Of a stretch of DNA of 64,000 bases, positions 20,024 to 28,981 are shown one piece after another (positions within the stretch are counted from its first letter, which is position 1; each line of letters begins with the position of its first letter). The DNA lies in NCBI GenBank assembly GCA_963762425.1, contig CAVXKY010000009.1:1-64000 (forward strand). The letters run 5' to 3'. The notes under the pieces are model-generated. The model saw only the letters and a program-made list of their open reading frames with translations. It did not search any database and was not told the origin of the DNA. A program made the position numbers and the translations under genes. Source of the stretch: REEB95 sp963762425. GTDB taxonomy: Bacteria; Pseudomonadota; Alphaproteobacteria; ATCC43930; CGMCC-115725.

Positions 20024-21259
20024 CTATGCCGCGACGCTGCGGCCAATAACGCGCCTTGCCAGATCGCGGAACTCGGCTTGAGTCAGCATCTTCTTGCTCT
20101 TCAGCGAATGTGCCTTGACCGCCGCCGTAATCTTCATGGCGTCTTCTTCGGAAACCTGCAGACCAACCTGCTGGAGCCAGAGATTGACCGAATCGATACC
20201 GCTGCCCTTGCCCATCACCACTTCGGCGGGCGGCTGTCCGACGGCGCTCCAACGGATCGGGAACAGTTCGGTCGCGTATTTCTCGCCGCAATTCTTGAAC
20301 CAGCTGGCGATGATGCCCGACTCGATCTGATACAGCCCACTGCCGACGATGGCCTTGTTGGTGGGCACGACGACCCCGGTCAGGCGCTGCACCAGGTTGG
20401 CGAGCGGCGTGAGCTTGGTGCAGTCGATCCCGACGTCCACGCCGTACATGGTCTTCAGCGCCATGACGACTTCTTCCATCGGCGTGTTGCCAGAGCGCTC
20501 GCCGATGCCGAGAACGGTCGTGTGCATGACCTCGACGCCTTCGGCCAGGGCCATGATGGTGTTCGCAACCCCCATGCCGAAATCCTGATGGAAGTGCGCC
20601 TCGAGCCGTTTGTTGATGCGCGCCTTCACCTGGCGCACGAAATATTGCATCGCGTGCGGCGAAACGACACCGAAGGTGTCGACCAGGGCCAGCGCGTCCA
20701 TGTGCCCGTCTTTGGCGACGCGCTCGATCAGATCCAGCGCCCATTTCATTTCCGCGCGCGAAAAGTCGATCGGGAAGAACACGACTTCAAGCCCGTTGGC
20801 ATGCGCAAACTTGGTGGCTTCGATCGAAGTCTCGATCGCCTTTTCCAGCGGCCAGCGATAGGCGAACTCGAGCATGTGCTTGCTGGACGGAATTTCCATC
20901 ACCACGCCGTTGACGCCGGTATCGATGGCGCGCTGGACATCCTCTTTCATGCAGCGCGCGAACGAGAATATCTGCGGGCCGAGATTGCGTTTCACGATCT
21001 CCTTGATGGCCTCATTGTCGGATGGCGAGACGATCGGCATGCCGGCCTCGATGCGGTGCACGCCGGCCTCCGCCAAGGCTTCGGCGATGCGGACCTTTTC
21101 GTCCTTGCTCAGGATAACGCCGGTCTGTTGCTCGCCGTCGCGCAGCGTGACGTCGTGGATCTTGATGTTCTTGGCGAATTTGAAATCCTTGCGCACTTCG
21201 TCCGCATAATCCCATTCGCTCACGAACCAATCCTTCGTCTTCCAAGGATGATCGGCCAT
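20024..21259 (-). CDS. DRE-TIM metallolyase-superfamily protein (isopropylmalate/homocitrate synthase-like)
   Basis: 411 residues of the HMGL-like TIM barrel. The signature HDVTLRDGEQQTG (about 35) holds the metal-binding Asp of the DRE motif. HFHQDFGMGVANT supplies the HxH metal ligands. GIGERSGNTPMEEVVMAL is the second synthase-type signature. These mark a divalent-metal enzyme that condenses or cleaves an acyl-CoA with a 2-oxo acid. LeuA-type regulatory sequence is absent; the C-terminus is a short helical tail. Substrate unresolved: homocitrate, (R)-citramalate or isopropylmalate chemistry are all possible. An FAH-family gene lies upstream on the same strand, 239 bp away. Confidence 0.85.
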   Translation of the reverse strand: MADHPWKTKDWFVSEWDYADEVRKDFKFAKNIKIHDVTLRDGEQQTGVILSKDEKVRIAEALAEAGVHRIEAGMPIVSPSDNEAIKEIVKRNLGPQIFSFARCMKEDVQRAIDTGVNGVVMEIPSSKHMLEFAYRWPLEKAIETSIEATKFAHANGLEVVFFPIDFSRAEMKWALDLIERVAKDGHMDALALVDTFGVVSPHAMQYFVRQVKARINKRLEAHFHQDFGMGVANTIMALAEGVEVMHTTVLGIGERSGNTPMEEVVMALKTMYGVDVGIDCTKLTPLANLVQRLTGVVVPTNKAIVGSGLYQIESGIIASWFKNCGEKYATELFPIRWSAVGQPPAEVVMGKGSGIDSVNLWLQQVGLQVSEEDAMKITAAVKAHSLKSKKMLTQAEFRDLARRVIGRSVAA

Positions 21260-21498
21260 TCGACTGCCCCTTTTTCGTTGATGGTGTTACATCGAATTTC
21301 GCGGCCTTTGTCGTGCCACCGCGGGCGAAACAAGGCAATCCTTTTCGCTGCGCGCGGCGTTTTATCCGGTGCCGCCGTGTCGACATGTTTTATGGGGAAA
21401 TCGGCGCAGAGCCGGAAAACATGGATAAGAATTTCAATGACTTAGGGGGCAAGACCCGAACGCCGCCGGCCCCGGGCCGCCCGTATCGCGAAAAACTC

Positions 21499-22366
21499 CT
21501 AGGCGATCGGATTGGTCAGTTCGCCAATTCCTGAAATGGAAATGCGGACCACGTCGCCGGGCGCGAGGTAGCGCGGCGGCTTGAACCCGATTCCGACGCC
21601 GGCCGGCGTTCCGGTGGCGATCAGATCGCCCGGTTCCAAAGTGACATACGCGCTGACCGTCTCGATGATGGCGCCGACGTCGAAAATCATGTCGCGCAAG
21701 CGGGCGAACTGGCGGCGCTCGCCATTGACGTAGGTCGCAAGCTCCTGCGCGTCGGGTTCGCCGAATTCATCCCGCGTGACCAGCCAGGGCCCGACCGGGC
21801 AGAAGCCGTCCAGGCTTTTGCCGAGAAACCATTGCCGATGGCGTTGCTGGACCGTGCGCGCGGAAACGTCATTGACGATCGTGTATCCGAATACGCAGCC
21901 GAGAGCGGCGGCGCGCTTCACGTTCTTGCAGCGCCGCCCGATGACAACGCCGAGCTCGCCTTCATAATCCACCGAATGCGTCGGGTCGGATGACGCCGGA
22001 ATTGCCTGAAACGGGTCGGCGAGGGATGTCGCGGCCTTGGTGAAGACGACCGGATCGGCCGGGACCTCCTGCTTGTCGCCGGACAAATCGACGCCGCTGC
22101 GCGCGAATTCCTGGGCGTGATCGTGATAGTTCTTTCCCGACGCAGATGACGTTCTTCGCCAGGGGGCCGACCGGAGCGGCGAGTTTCACGCCGTCGAGCG
22201 GGAGCGGCGCTCCATGCTCAAGCGCGTTGGGGCGCTCGCCAACCAGGGATATGACTTGCCGCAGATCGCGGACGACCGAGCCGCCGATCAACAGGGGGCG
22301 GAAGCGGTTGTCTTGGAGCGTTCCGAAAATCTTCCCGTCCGGGTCATATACGGCCGCGATACGCAT
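21499..22366 (-). pseudogene. Fumarylacetoacetate hydrolase-family protein, frameshifted
   Basis: FAH-family enzymes cleave or decarboxylate beta-diketone acids in aromatic and sugar-acid catabolism. The N-terminal part (MRIAAVYDPDGKIFG from ATG 22366, through KNVICVGK) and the C-terminal part (from NYHDHAQEFARSGVDLSGDKQEVP to 21499) lie in different frames. The break is at about 22131-22137, where the minus strand reads GGGAAAGAAC; removing one base gives GGG AAA AAC. The C-terminal half has the metal-site block YEGELGVVIGRRCKN and the DLIATGTPAGVG signature. A start farther upstream (22450) is open but less likely. A one-base insertion next to short homopolymers makes sequencing error plausible. 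Confidence 0.88.
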
Positions 22367-22482
22367 GGTTTCGAGATTGCCTTTCCAGATTGGCCCGCCC
22401 CCATCGGACGGTCCGGCCGGAATTGGTTTTTCGACCGGCCTTGGCGCCACTCTGCCATACGGGGTGACGGCTTATAAACCGC

Positions 22483-23271
22483 TTAGCCGGCCGGCGCGGC
22501 GAGCCGGGCCTTGAGCGCGGCGAGATAGGCTTCGACGCGGGCGGCATTGACGCCGAAATCGCCCTGCCCCTGGCGCGACAGCGAGCGCACGTCGATGAGG
22601 CTGCCGCTGCCGTGCCGGGCCACGCGGATGGACACGTCGTCGGTGAAGCCCATCCAGAAGCTGCGCTGGCTTGCCTCGATGCGGCCCGCCTTCTTGTCGT
22701 AGGCGATGTCGATCCAGCCCGGCATGGCTTGCGCCGCGGCGAGCGCGCGCTCGAACGCGTCGGCTGGCGGCAGATCGCTGATCACCGGCTTGATGTCGGG
22801 ATAGGCCTCGAGCTGCTGTCTGGCCACCGCGGGCCCGCCATATTCGACCGGCACCGCGTGTTCCGCCCGCCGCGCCGGCAGCACCGACCAGAAGATCGGC
22901 GGATTGACGGTGTCGGTGGTGACGTCGTGGATGACCGGCAGCCGGGCGGCGATTTGCGCGTAGTGCCACGGCACATAGGCCAGCAAGGCGCCGAGCAGCA
23001 AGCCGGAAACGGCGATGAGCCGGTAAAGCCGCGTCATCCGCGCCCAGCCGCTCAAGCTCGCGAGCGAGACCAGCCCCGCCAGCAGCCCGCCATAGGCGGA
23101 ATAACGTATCAGTTCGAAGGAGACGATGTAGTGCCAGAGGCCGAGCCGCCAACCCGCCGGCGCCAGCGCCAAGGCCGCCAGCGAAGCGATCGCCAGCCAA
23201 AAACCGAATGCCGCCGAGGCCGCCGCCAGGCTGCGCCGGGGCCGGATTGCGATGCTGTCCGGATAGGCCAT
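22483..23271 (-). CDS. DUF1499-family membrane protein
   Basis: 262 residues. Three hydrophobic segments lie in the first about 120 residues. A C-terminal soluble domain matches the DUF1499 pattern: IHDVTTDTVNPPIF, AYPDIKPV, and VRSLSRQGQGDFGVNAARVEAYL at the end. Function is unknown for the family, which is widespread in alphaproteobacteria. It is upstream of the FAH gene on the same strand and divergent from tonB, sharing a 181-bp intergenic region. Confidence 0.85.
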   Translation of the reverse strand: MAYPDSIAIRPRRSLAAASAAFGFWLAIASLAALALAPAGWRLGLWHYIVSFELIRYSAYGGLLAGLVSLASLSGWARMTRLYRLIAVSGLLLGALLAYVPWHYAQIAARLPVIHDVTTDTVNPPIFWSVLPARRAEHAVPVEYGGPAVARQQLEAYPDIKPVISDLPPADAFERALAAAQAMPGWIDIAYDKKAGRIEASQRSFWMGFTDDVSIRVARHGSGSLIDVRSLSRQGQGDFGVNAARVEAYLAALKARLAAPAG

Positions 23272-23452
23272 GCGCGCGCTCCTACCGCCTTAATCTTGCC
23301 ACCAAACGCCGGTAAGCCGTGAGATCATCTTCGGCGGCGATTCGATGACAATTCGGGCGCCGAAAGACAGACCTCCATCTCCTTGAACCCATTGCCTTTA
23401 CGCGCCATAGCGGCGGGGCTAGGGTGCGGCGATGGATGGCGAGGGTTTGAGG

Positions 23453-24376
23453 ATGACGATACATCCCGCCACATCTGACATAACGACGGACGACGCCGAC
23501 GAATTCCGCCGCCAGACCGAGCGGCGCGAATTGTGGCGCGCCGGCGGCGGTTCCTTGCTGCTGCATATGCTGTTGCTGGCCTTGCTGATCGGGCTGTGGC
23601 AGATGACGCCGCCCGAAGAAGTCGTCTTGCCGCCGATCACGGTGAAATTCGAGGGCAGCAATGGCGCCGCCGGCTCGCCTGGCGGCGGCGGCGGAAACGC
23701 TCCGCTGCCGGGCCAAGAGCTGGGCACCGCGGCCACGCCCAAGGCGGCGGCAACGCCGCAAGACGTGACGCCCGCCGTTATTCCGCTCCAGACAGCGCAG
23801 GCCACGCCGCCGCCAACCCCGAAACCGGCGCCCAAGGTGACGCGCCAGCCGCCGCCGCCCAAACCCAGCCCAACTCCTGTCGTGAAAGCGCCCGCGCCGG
23901 CCAAGCCGACGGCTACGCCCGCCACCCCCGCGACGGATCAGTCGATTCAGACCGCCGCGGTTGCCAGCGCGGCAGGATCCGGCCAGGGCAACGAGGGCGC
24001 GGACAGCGCCGGCAACGGGAATGTCGGCACAAGCCAGGGCGCCATCGGCACCGGCACCGGCTCGGGTTCGGCCGACGATTATCTCGATCTGCTCCGCCGT
24101 CACCTCAACCGCTACAAGAAATATCCCGAGGAGGCGATCAAGCAGAAGCAGGAAGGCACCGTCCTCGTGGGATTCGACCTGGCGCATGACGGCACCGTGA
24201 CCAAGGCCTGGATCGAGCAAAGTTCGGGCAATCCTCTGCTCGACCAGGCGGCGCTGGCTATGATGCACGATGCTTCGCCGGTGCCGGCGGTGCCCGAACG
24301 CTATTGGGACAAGAAGGGTCCGATCATCCTGCCGGTCGATTTCAAGATCGGCTTCTTCGACAAGGTGTTGCACTAG
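23453..24376 (+). CDS. tonB: TonB-family energy transducer
   Basis: Couples inner-membrane proton motive force to TonB-dependent outer-membrane receptors. 307 residues from the ATG at 23453, which has GAGGG 7 bases upstream; an in-frame ATG at 23432 is less well placed. A single N-terminal membrane segment (LLLHMLLLALLIGLW) is followed by a long Pro/Ala/Thr-rich periplasmic spacer. The C-terminal TonB domain has NRYKKYPEEAIKQKQEGTV and GNPLLDQAALAMMHDASPVPAVP. No ExbB/ExbD genes are nearby. Confidence 0.9.
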   Translation: MTIHPATSDITTDDADEFRRQTERRELWRAGGGSLLLHMLLLALLIGLWQMTPPEEVVLPPITVKFEGSNGAAGSPGGGGGNAPLPGQELGTAATPKAAATPQDVTPAVIPLQTAQATPPPTPKPAPKVTRQPPPPKPSPTPVVKAPAPAKPTATPATPATDQSIQTAAVASAAGSGQGNEGADSAGNGNVGTSQGAIGTGTGSGSADDYLDLLRRHLNRYKKYPEEAIKQKQEGTVLVGFDLAHDGTVTKAWIEQSSGNPLLDQAALAMMHDASPVPAVPERYWDKKGPIILPVDFKIGFFDKVLH

Positions 24377-24381
24377 ACCGC

Positions 24382-24396
24382 GGACTCATAAATCGA
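24382..24396 (+). repeat. Short repeat GGACTCATAAA-YCGA, copy 1
   Basis: The 15-mer GGACTCATAAATCGA occurs 6 bp after the tonB stop. A second copy with one difference (GGACTCATAAACCGA, 33958-33972) lies after the ABC permease stop. Both sit in 3'-flanking DNA. They may be the edge of an old insertion sequence or an interspersed repeat. Two copies in 64 kb are not enough to define it. Confidence 0.35.
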
Positions 24397-24529
24397 AGCG
24401 GCGAAATCGATGGAGGTGACCCGCGCCGGGCGACAAAGCCGGACATCGAGCTTTCGCTAGATTGCAGGCGGCCGACGCCGATGGTATGAATACGGTCGAC
24501 AGAAAGATAAACAAGACAAGCGGGGGAAG

Positions 24530-25375
24530 TTGCAAACAATTCGCATCATCGCGGCCGGGGCGATGGCGGCGGCCATGTTCCTGGCCAGGCCCGTCTATGC
24601 GCAAACGTCAGCCCCCACGCAAAAGCCGCTTTTTGAGATCGGCGTCTTTAGTTTCGGCGGGTATTTCCCCGACTATCCGGGTTCGGCGCAGAACCATTTT
24701 CAGTTCCTGCCGCTGCCGTTCTTTATCTATCGCGGCAGCTTCTTGCGCATGGGCCCCCAGAGCGTCAGCGGCGTTTTGATCGAAAATCAAACCCTGCACT
24801 TCGATATCAGCGCGACCGGAGCATTCCATACCAGTTCAAACGATACGGCGCGTTATGGCATGCCCAAGCTCGACGACATGGGGGAAGTCGGGCCGCGTCT
24901 CAATCTCGTGCTCGCCCGCGATGCGCAGACCGCCCGGATCGAATTCGAATTACCGGTGCGGGCGGTCTTCTCCACGGATTTCAAATCGATCAGCTACCGC
25001 GGCTGGCGGATAGCGCCGGAGCTTGCCTACATCCAGGATAATCTCTGGAATACAGGCGGACGGCTGAAGATTGGAATTGAAGAGCATGTCGCGAGCGGTT
25101 TGCTGATGGACAATATCAACAGATTAGCGCCGCAATATGTGACGAGACCTGGGCCGATACTGCGCATGCGGTATCTGGGGTCGACGCTCGACGCGTCGTA
25201 TCGCATTCCGCTCAACCGTCGAATGACGCTCTTTAGCCTCCTTTCAGACAGTTATTACGGCGGCGCCACCAACGCCGCCAGCCCGCTGTTGAAGAAGGAT
25301 ATGAATTTCACGGCGGCAGCGGGCTTGACCTTCTCGTTCTACCAGTCGGATGAGATGGCGTCCGACCGCGAATGA
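24530..25375 (+). CDS. MipA/OmpV-family outer-membrane protein
   Basis: 281 residues. A signal peptide (MQTIRIIAAGAMAAAMFLARPVYAQ) is followed by an antiparallel beta-barrel-like sequence with alternating hydrophobic residues and an aromatic C-terminus (AAAGLTFSFYQ, followed by a short charged tail). GGYFPDYPGSAQNHFQFLPLPFFIYRG is the classic MipA/OmpV opening block. The start is TTG at 24530; no in-frame ATG would keep the signal peptide. GGGGGAAG lies immediately upstream. The family includes scaffold and porin-like proteins; the specific role is unknown. Confidence 0.85.
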   Translation: MQTIRIIAAGAMAAAMFLARPVYAQTSAPTQKPLFEIGVFSFGGYFPDYPGSAQNHFQFLPLPFFIYRGSFLRMGPQSVSGVLIENQTLHFDISATGAFHTSSNDTARYGMPKLDDMGEVGPRLNLVLARDAQTARIEFELPVRAVFSTDFKSISYRGWRIAPELAYIQDNLWNTGGRLKIGIEEHVASGLLMDNINRLAPQYVTRPGPILRMRYLGSTLDASYRIPLNRRMTLFSLLSDSYYGGATNAASPLLKKDMNFTAAAGLTFSFYQSDEMASDRE

Positions 25376-25497
25376 ATTCCATCACTCGATAAATGCGGTT
25401 CAATAAACCCAATCAAAACGCCGGGCGGGCGTATCCTCGCCGGGGCCGCGGCCTTGGTTGCGCTGTGTCGGCCGGAAATATCATTTCAGCCGTTATC

Positions 25498-25528
25498 GAA
25501 ATATTTGTTGATTTTCGCATAATATTTC
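25498..25528 (+). promoter_or_regulatory. Candidate ArsR operator/promoter
   Basis: A perfect 8-bp inverted repeat GAAATATT / AATATTTC (25498-25505 and 25521-25528) with a 15-base spacer sits in an AT-rich stretch just before the arsR start at 25544. A possible promoter (TTGATT, 17 bases, TATTTA) overlaps it. ArsR-type repressors bind AT-rich inverted repeats at such positions. Inferred from location and symmetry only. Confidence 0.4.
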
Positions 25529-25543
25529 CATATTTATAGAAAC

Positions 25544-25790
25544 ATGAAAAAGCAAGACGCCGTGGCGGCCTTGGCCGCCCTGGCTCAGGACAAGCGTCTC
25601 GATGCGTACCGCCTTCTGGTCCAGGCGGGGCTCGCCGGGATGCCGGCGGGACAGGTCTCCGATGCTCTTGGACTTCCGCCCAACACTGACCTTTCATTTC
25701 GATCGCCTGCGCGAGGCCGGATCGTCACGCCGCGCGAGGGCGGCCGAGATCGCGCGCGGTCGCGCCAGAACGAGCTGCTCGGCGATTGAT
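25544..25790 (+). pseudogene. arsR: ArsR-family transcriptional repressor, decayed
   Basis: The start MKKQDAVAALAALAQDKRLDAYRLLVQAGLAGMPAGQVSDALGL is a normal ArsR winged-helix N-terminus. The frame then shifts: the recognition helix LTFHFDRLREAG is in the next frame (from about 25685) and RIVTPREGG returns to the first frame. No reading gives a complete HTH plus metal-binding C-terminus. It is the first gene of a decayed arsR-arsC-acr3 operon. Confidence 0.75.
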
Positions 25791-25924
25791 CGAAAAGCGC
25801 CAAGACCGCGCCGTTCGCGGTGCAAGCCCGCGGATGGCAAAATATGGAGCGAGAGCGCCGCCGCCGAGCTCGACGCTGCGTCAAGGAGTACGGACAAGGG
25901 CGCGATCGTTAGAACGGCTATTCC

Positions 25925-26340
25925 CACCGGCAATCCGGATAACTGCGTCTACGGCGATCTCTCAAGCAGGTAATGGCCGTTCCGGGAGCGCGGTCGAGGC
26001 GCTCAAGGGGCGTGCACCTCTATCTCCAATCCGCGCGGCAGAAAGCCGAGCCAAAGGCGCGCCTATAAGGGCTCATCCCTGGCTGATCGGCCCAAATGGA
26101 TTTCGCTTACGGCTGCGGCGGCCGAGACCGCGATTGCCCGACGCTACGCCATTTGGGCTGCGACGGCGGCCGTCAAACCCGATACGGAGAGGACGCGCCT
26201 TCCGCAACGCCTTTTCCCGGCTCGATGCGCGATCAAGCTGTTCTGGCGCTGCCCATCGGCAAGTGGACGCATGACCTTGAATCGCGAGGTCGACAAGATT
26301 GGGTACCTACGCCCCGATGCGGCAGAAGATGCCGCATCAT
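25925..26340 (+). pseudogene. arsC: Arsenate reductase (ArsC, LMW-phosphatase type) remnant
   Basis: No single frame is coding, but fragments of an ArsC C-terminal half appear in order in all three frames. AVKPDTERTRL is at 26166-26201, FRNAFSRLDAR at 26200-26232, LALPIGKW at 26243-26266, and MTLNREVDKIG at 26271-26303. Upstream, MDF (about 26097) and a CPTLRHLGCD stretch echo the ...MDFVFTVCD...CP.WPG...AHWG.. part of the family. The N-terminal catalytic CTGNS block is not recognisable. At least three shifts fall within about 100 bp, so this is a genuine remnant. The end coordinates are approximate. Confidence 0.7.
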
Positions 26341-26367
26341 GACCGAGGACGTTAAAGGCGAAGTTTC

Positions 26368-27431
26368 ATGAAGACGACGGCAGCAAACACGGTTGCCGCA
26401 CGGCAACCATCGCCGCTTGGGGTTATCGAACGCTATCTGACCTTATGGGTCGCGCTTTGCATCGTTGCCGGGATCGCGTTGGGTCACGTGGTGCCAATGC
26501 CGTTTCAGCTTCTGACGAACCACGATAGCCCAGGTCAATCTTCCGGTTGCTATCCTGGTCTGGCTCATGATCATCCCAATGCTGCTTAAGATCGACTTCG
26601 GAGCGATCAAGTTCGTGAAAATTGGCCGGTAATGGTGAGAAGCTTTTCATCAACTGGGCGATAAAGCCTTTTTCGATGGCATTATTGGCGTGGATTTTCA
26701 TCAGTCATGTTTTTGCTCCATTCTTACCAACCGACCAGATTCGATCCTACATCGCCGGTTTGATATTGCTGGCAGCCGCGCCATGCACGGCGATGGTGTT
26801 CGTGTGGAGCAATCTTCTTGATGGTGAGCCGCACTTCACCTTGAGCCAGGTCGCGCTCAACGATTTGATCATGGTATTCGCGTTTGCCCCGATCGTCGGT
26901 CTTTTGCTCGGGCTTTCATCAATTACCGTACCCTGGCAAACGTTGCTGCTTTCGGTCGTCCTTTACATTCTCGTGCCGGTCATCGTGGCACAACTTTGGC
27001 GACGCCGATTGCTATCGCAAGGCGGCGGAGCGCGCTTGGCGGCGACGCTAAGGCTGCTCGGACCTGTATCGCTCTGTGCGCTGCTTTTGACGCTGGTTTT
27101 GCTCTTTGGCTTTCAAGGCGAGCAAATCCTGGCGCAGCCCTGGGTCATACTGATGTTGGCCGTACCGATTCTGATCCAGGTCTATTTCAACGCCGGATTG
27201 GCTTATTGGTTGAATCGGCGGCTAGGGACGGCCTTTTGCGTGGCCGGGCCGTCCGCGCTGATCGGCGCCAGCAATTTCTTTGAACTCGCGGTAGCAACCG
27301 CCATCGCGCTTTTCGGGCTGCATTCCGGCGCCGCGCTGGCTACGGTCGTCGGCGTATTGATCGAAGTCCCGGTCATGCTCTCGGTCGTACGCATCGTCCT
27401 TCGGACACGCGGCTGGTATGAACGCGCCTAA
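26368..27431 (+). pseudogene. acr3: ACR3-type arsenite efflux permease, frameshifted
   Basis: ACR3 exports arsenite across the inner membrane (ten TM helices). The start MKTTAANTVAARQPSPLGVIERYLTLWVALCIVAGIALGHVVP is in one frame. The next block IAQVNLPVAILVWLMIIPMLLKIDFGAIKFV (from about 26525) is in a second. The rest, FINWAIKPFSMALLAWIFISHVF to GWYERA at 27431, is in a third. The conserved APCTAMVFVWSNL Cys motif is intact. Shifts occur at about 26505-26525 and about 26610-26640. The 3' 800 bp are clean, so decay is concentrated in the 5' part of the operon. Confidence 0.88.
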
Positions 27432-27443
27432 CGCTGGCCATCC

Positions 27444-27512
27444 ATGAAGCCTGCTCATATCATCCTTGCGGTACTGGTCGCGGTGATCTGAGGTATCGCC
27501 TTCGTGGTCCGC
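27444..27512 (+). pseudogene. EamA/DMT transporter N-terminal stub
   Basis: ATG at 27444 reads MKPAHIILAVLVAVI, then TGA (27489-27491), then GIAFVVRK. EamA-family exporters normally begin ...LLAVLVAAIWG.NFVV.K, so the TGA replaces the conserved Trp. Nothing recognisable of the other nine helices follows; the next 170 bp hold no gene. A truncated, nonsense-mutated remnant at the end of the decayed ars operon. Confidence 0.55.
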
Positions 27513-27681
27513 AAGAGATGCACGACGCTTTCGACCAAGTATTGCGCTAAGTCCCTGTCCGGCCAGGGTTTCAGGCCCGATTGGCGCCTTGGGCCTGCCG
27601 GATGGTTAATAATTCTTCGCCGCAATTATCCATCCTTTAACGACACTCGGGTTTCAATCGTCGCCATGCGAGGAGCGAGCG

Positions 27682-28281
27682 ATGGGCGACCAAATCAACG
27701 CCTTGTCCGACCGGAATCTGGAAGCGAGCACGACGTTGTCGCTCCGGCGCGAGCCCGCCTGTTTCGTTTTCCTGTGCAGCAAGGCGGTTTCGCCGCCGCA
27801 GCCGATCGATGCGATCAACCTCGACCTCGCCTCGGTGGATTATTTCGGCGGCCGCGCTTCGCTGTGGGCGACGCTGGAGATGCGCTCCGGCGCCTCGGAA
27901 GAGAAACCGACCGCGATCCTCGGCTTCGACGAGAGTTTCCTCAGCCCCTTCACCCGCGCGCTGATCGAATCCGCGTCGAGCCGCGTGCCCTATCGCATGA
28001 CCATCACCACGACCGAGGAGCGGCCGAAGCGGCTGGTGGAATACGTCACCGGGCCCGGCGTGTCGCTGAGCGAACTCATTCTCACGCCCCAGGACAATGT
28101 GATGGTGGTTTCCGGCCGGGCATCCGACAGCGACGACGAGGAAACCCTGTTCCACCTGCCGCGCACCGACAGCTTCCTGCGCGCCTTCTCCAAGATGACC
28201 TGCCAGGCCGACCAGGCGCTGCACGAGACCCTGGCGCAGAGCGAGAAGCTCGCCAAGAAACGCACGCGCGGCGCCGCCTAA
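27682..28281 (+). CDS. Hypothetical protein, 199 aa
   Basis: I do not recognise this protein. It has no signal peptide or membrane segment. It starts MGDQINALSDRNLEASTTLSLRREPACFVFLCSK, has a mixed alpha/beta middle (INLDLASVDYFGGRASLWATLEMR) and a charged helical C-terminus (ALHETLAQSEKLAKKRTRG). GAGGAG lies 6 bases before the ATG, a strong ribosome site. It converges with the DUF488 gene, the stops overlapping by 4 bp. Confidence 0.72.
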   Translation: MGDQINALSDRNLEASTTLSLRREPACFVFLCSKAVSPPQPIDAINLDLASVDYFGGRASLWATLEMRSGASEEKPTAILGFDESFLSPFTRALIESASSRVPYRMTITTTEERPKRLVEYVTGPGVSLSELILTPQDNVMVVSGRASDSDDEETLFHLPRTDSFLRAFSKMTCQADQALHETLAQSEKLAKKRTRGAA

Positions 28282-28832
28282 CCTTTCTCTTGCATCCGGT
28301 TGAACAAATCCGGCGCGGCGTAAAGCACGCCGCCGCCCGGCAATAGCCGCGCGCCCTGGGTGAGCGCGGCAGGCTCGATCTTGCCCGCCGCCAGGATGTG
28401 CTCGACCTTTTCCCCCGCCGCCAGCAGATAATCGGCGATGATGCGGCGGTGGCATTGCCACCACAGCGCCTCGGCGCACATGACGGCGGTGGGCTGGACG
28501 CGGGCAAAGTCCCCCAGCGCGGCGAAAGCCGCGGCGAATTCAGGGGTCTCGGCGTAATCGGCGTAGTTGCGGAAGCCTTCCTCGCGCCACAGCGTGTGCG
28601 GCGACGGGCCGTCTTCTCGCTTCCCGCGCCTTCCGCCGAGGTCCGGGAAATGCCGGTAAGCGATTCCCGCGCGGTCGAGCGATTGCGCCAGGGCCTGGTC
28701 GTTGAACTGAGGATATCGGCGCGAGCGCGGGAAGCGCCGCACATCGGCGACGGCATTGACGCCGGCTTGGCGCAACAGACCGATGAATTCGTCGATGCCG
28801 CGCGTCGAATGGCCGATGGTGAAGACGGTCAT
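28278..28832 (-). CDS. DUF488 domain-containing protein
   Basis: Family of unknown function, about 180 residues. The start MTVFTIGHSTRGIDEFIGLLRQAGVNAVADVRRFPRSRRYPQFN carries the conserved TIGHS and DVR.FP.SR.P.F blocks. The C-terminal CAEALWWQCHRRIIADYL is the conserved Cys/His segment (usually C.E....CHR). These suggest a small enzyme or nucleic-acid-related fold; no activity is established. The frame is open to 28952, but the ATG at 28832 fits the family start. Confidence 0.88.
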   Translation of the reverse strand: MTVFTIGHSTRGIDEFIGLLRQAGVNAVADVRRFPRSRRYPQFNDQALAQSLDRAGIAYRHFPDLGGRRGKREDGPSPHTLWREEGFRNYADYAETPEFAAAFAALGDFARVQPTAVMCAEALWWQCHRRIIADYLLAAGEKVEHILAAGKIEPAALTQGARLLPGGGVLYAAPDLFNRMQEKG

Positions 28833-28981
28833 GCGCCCATCCTTATCCTCCCGCCGGGCGCGCGCCAGGACCATCGAGGCGGTTGCCCTGACATACACCC
28901 GGCGGATAGATTGGCGGGCAATGGGCAGACGCCCAAGCCGGGACGCGGGCAAGCCAAACCGCCCGAGCGGGAGGAGTTAAG

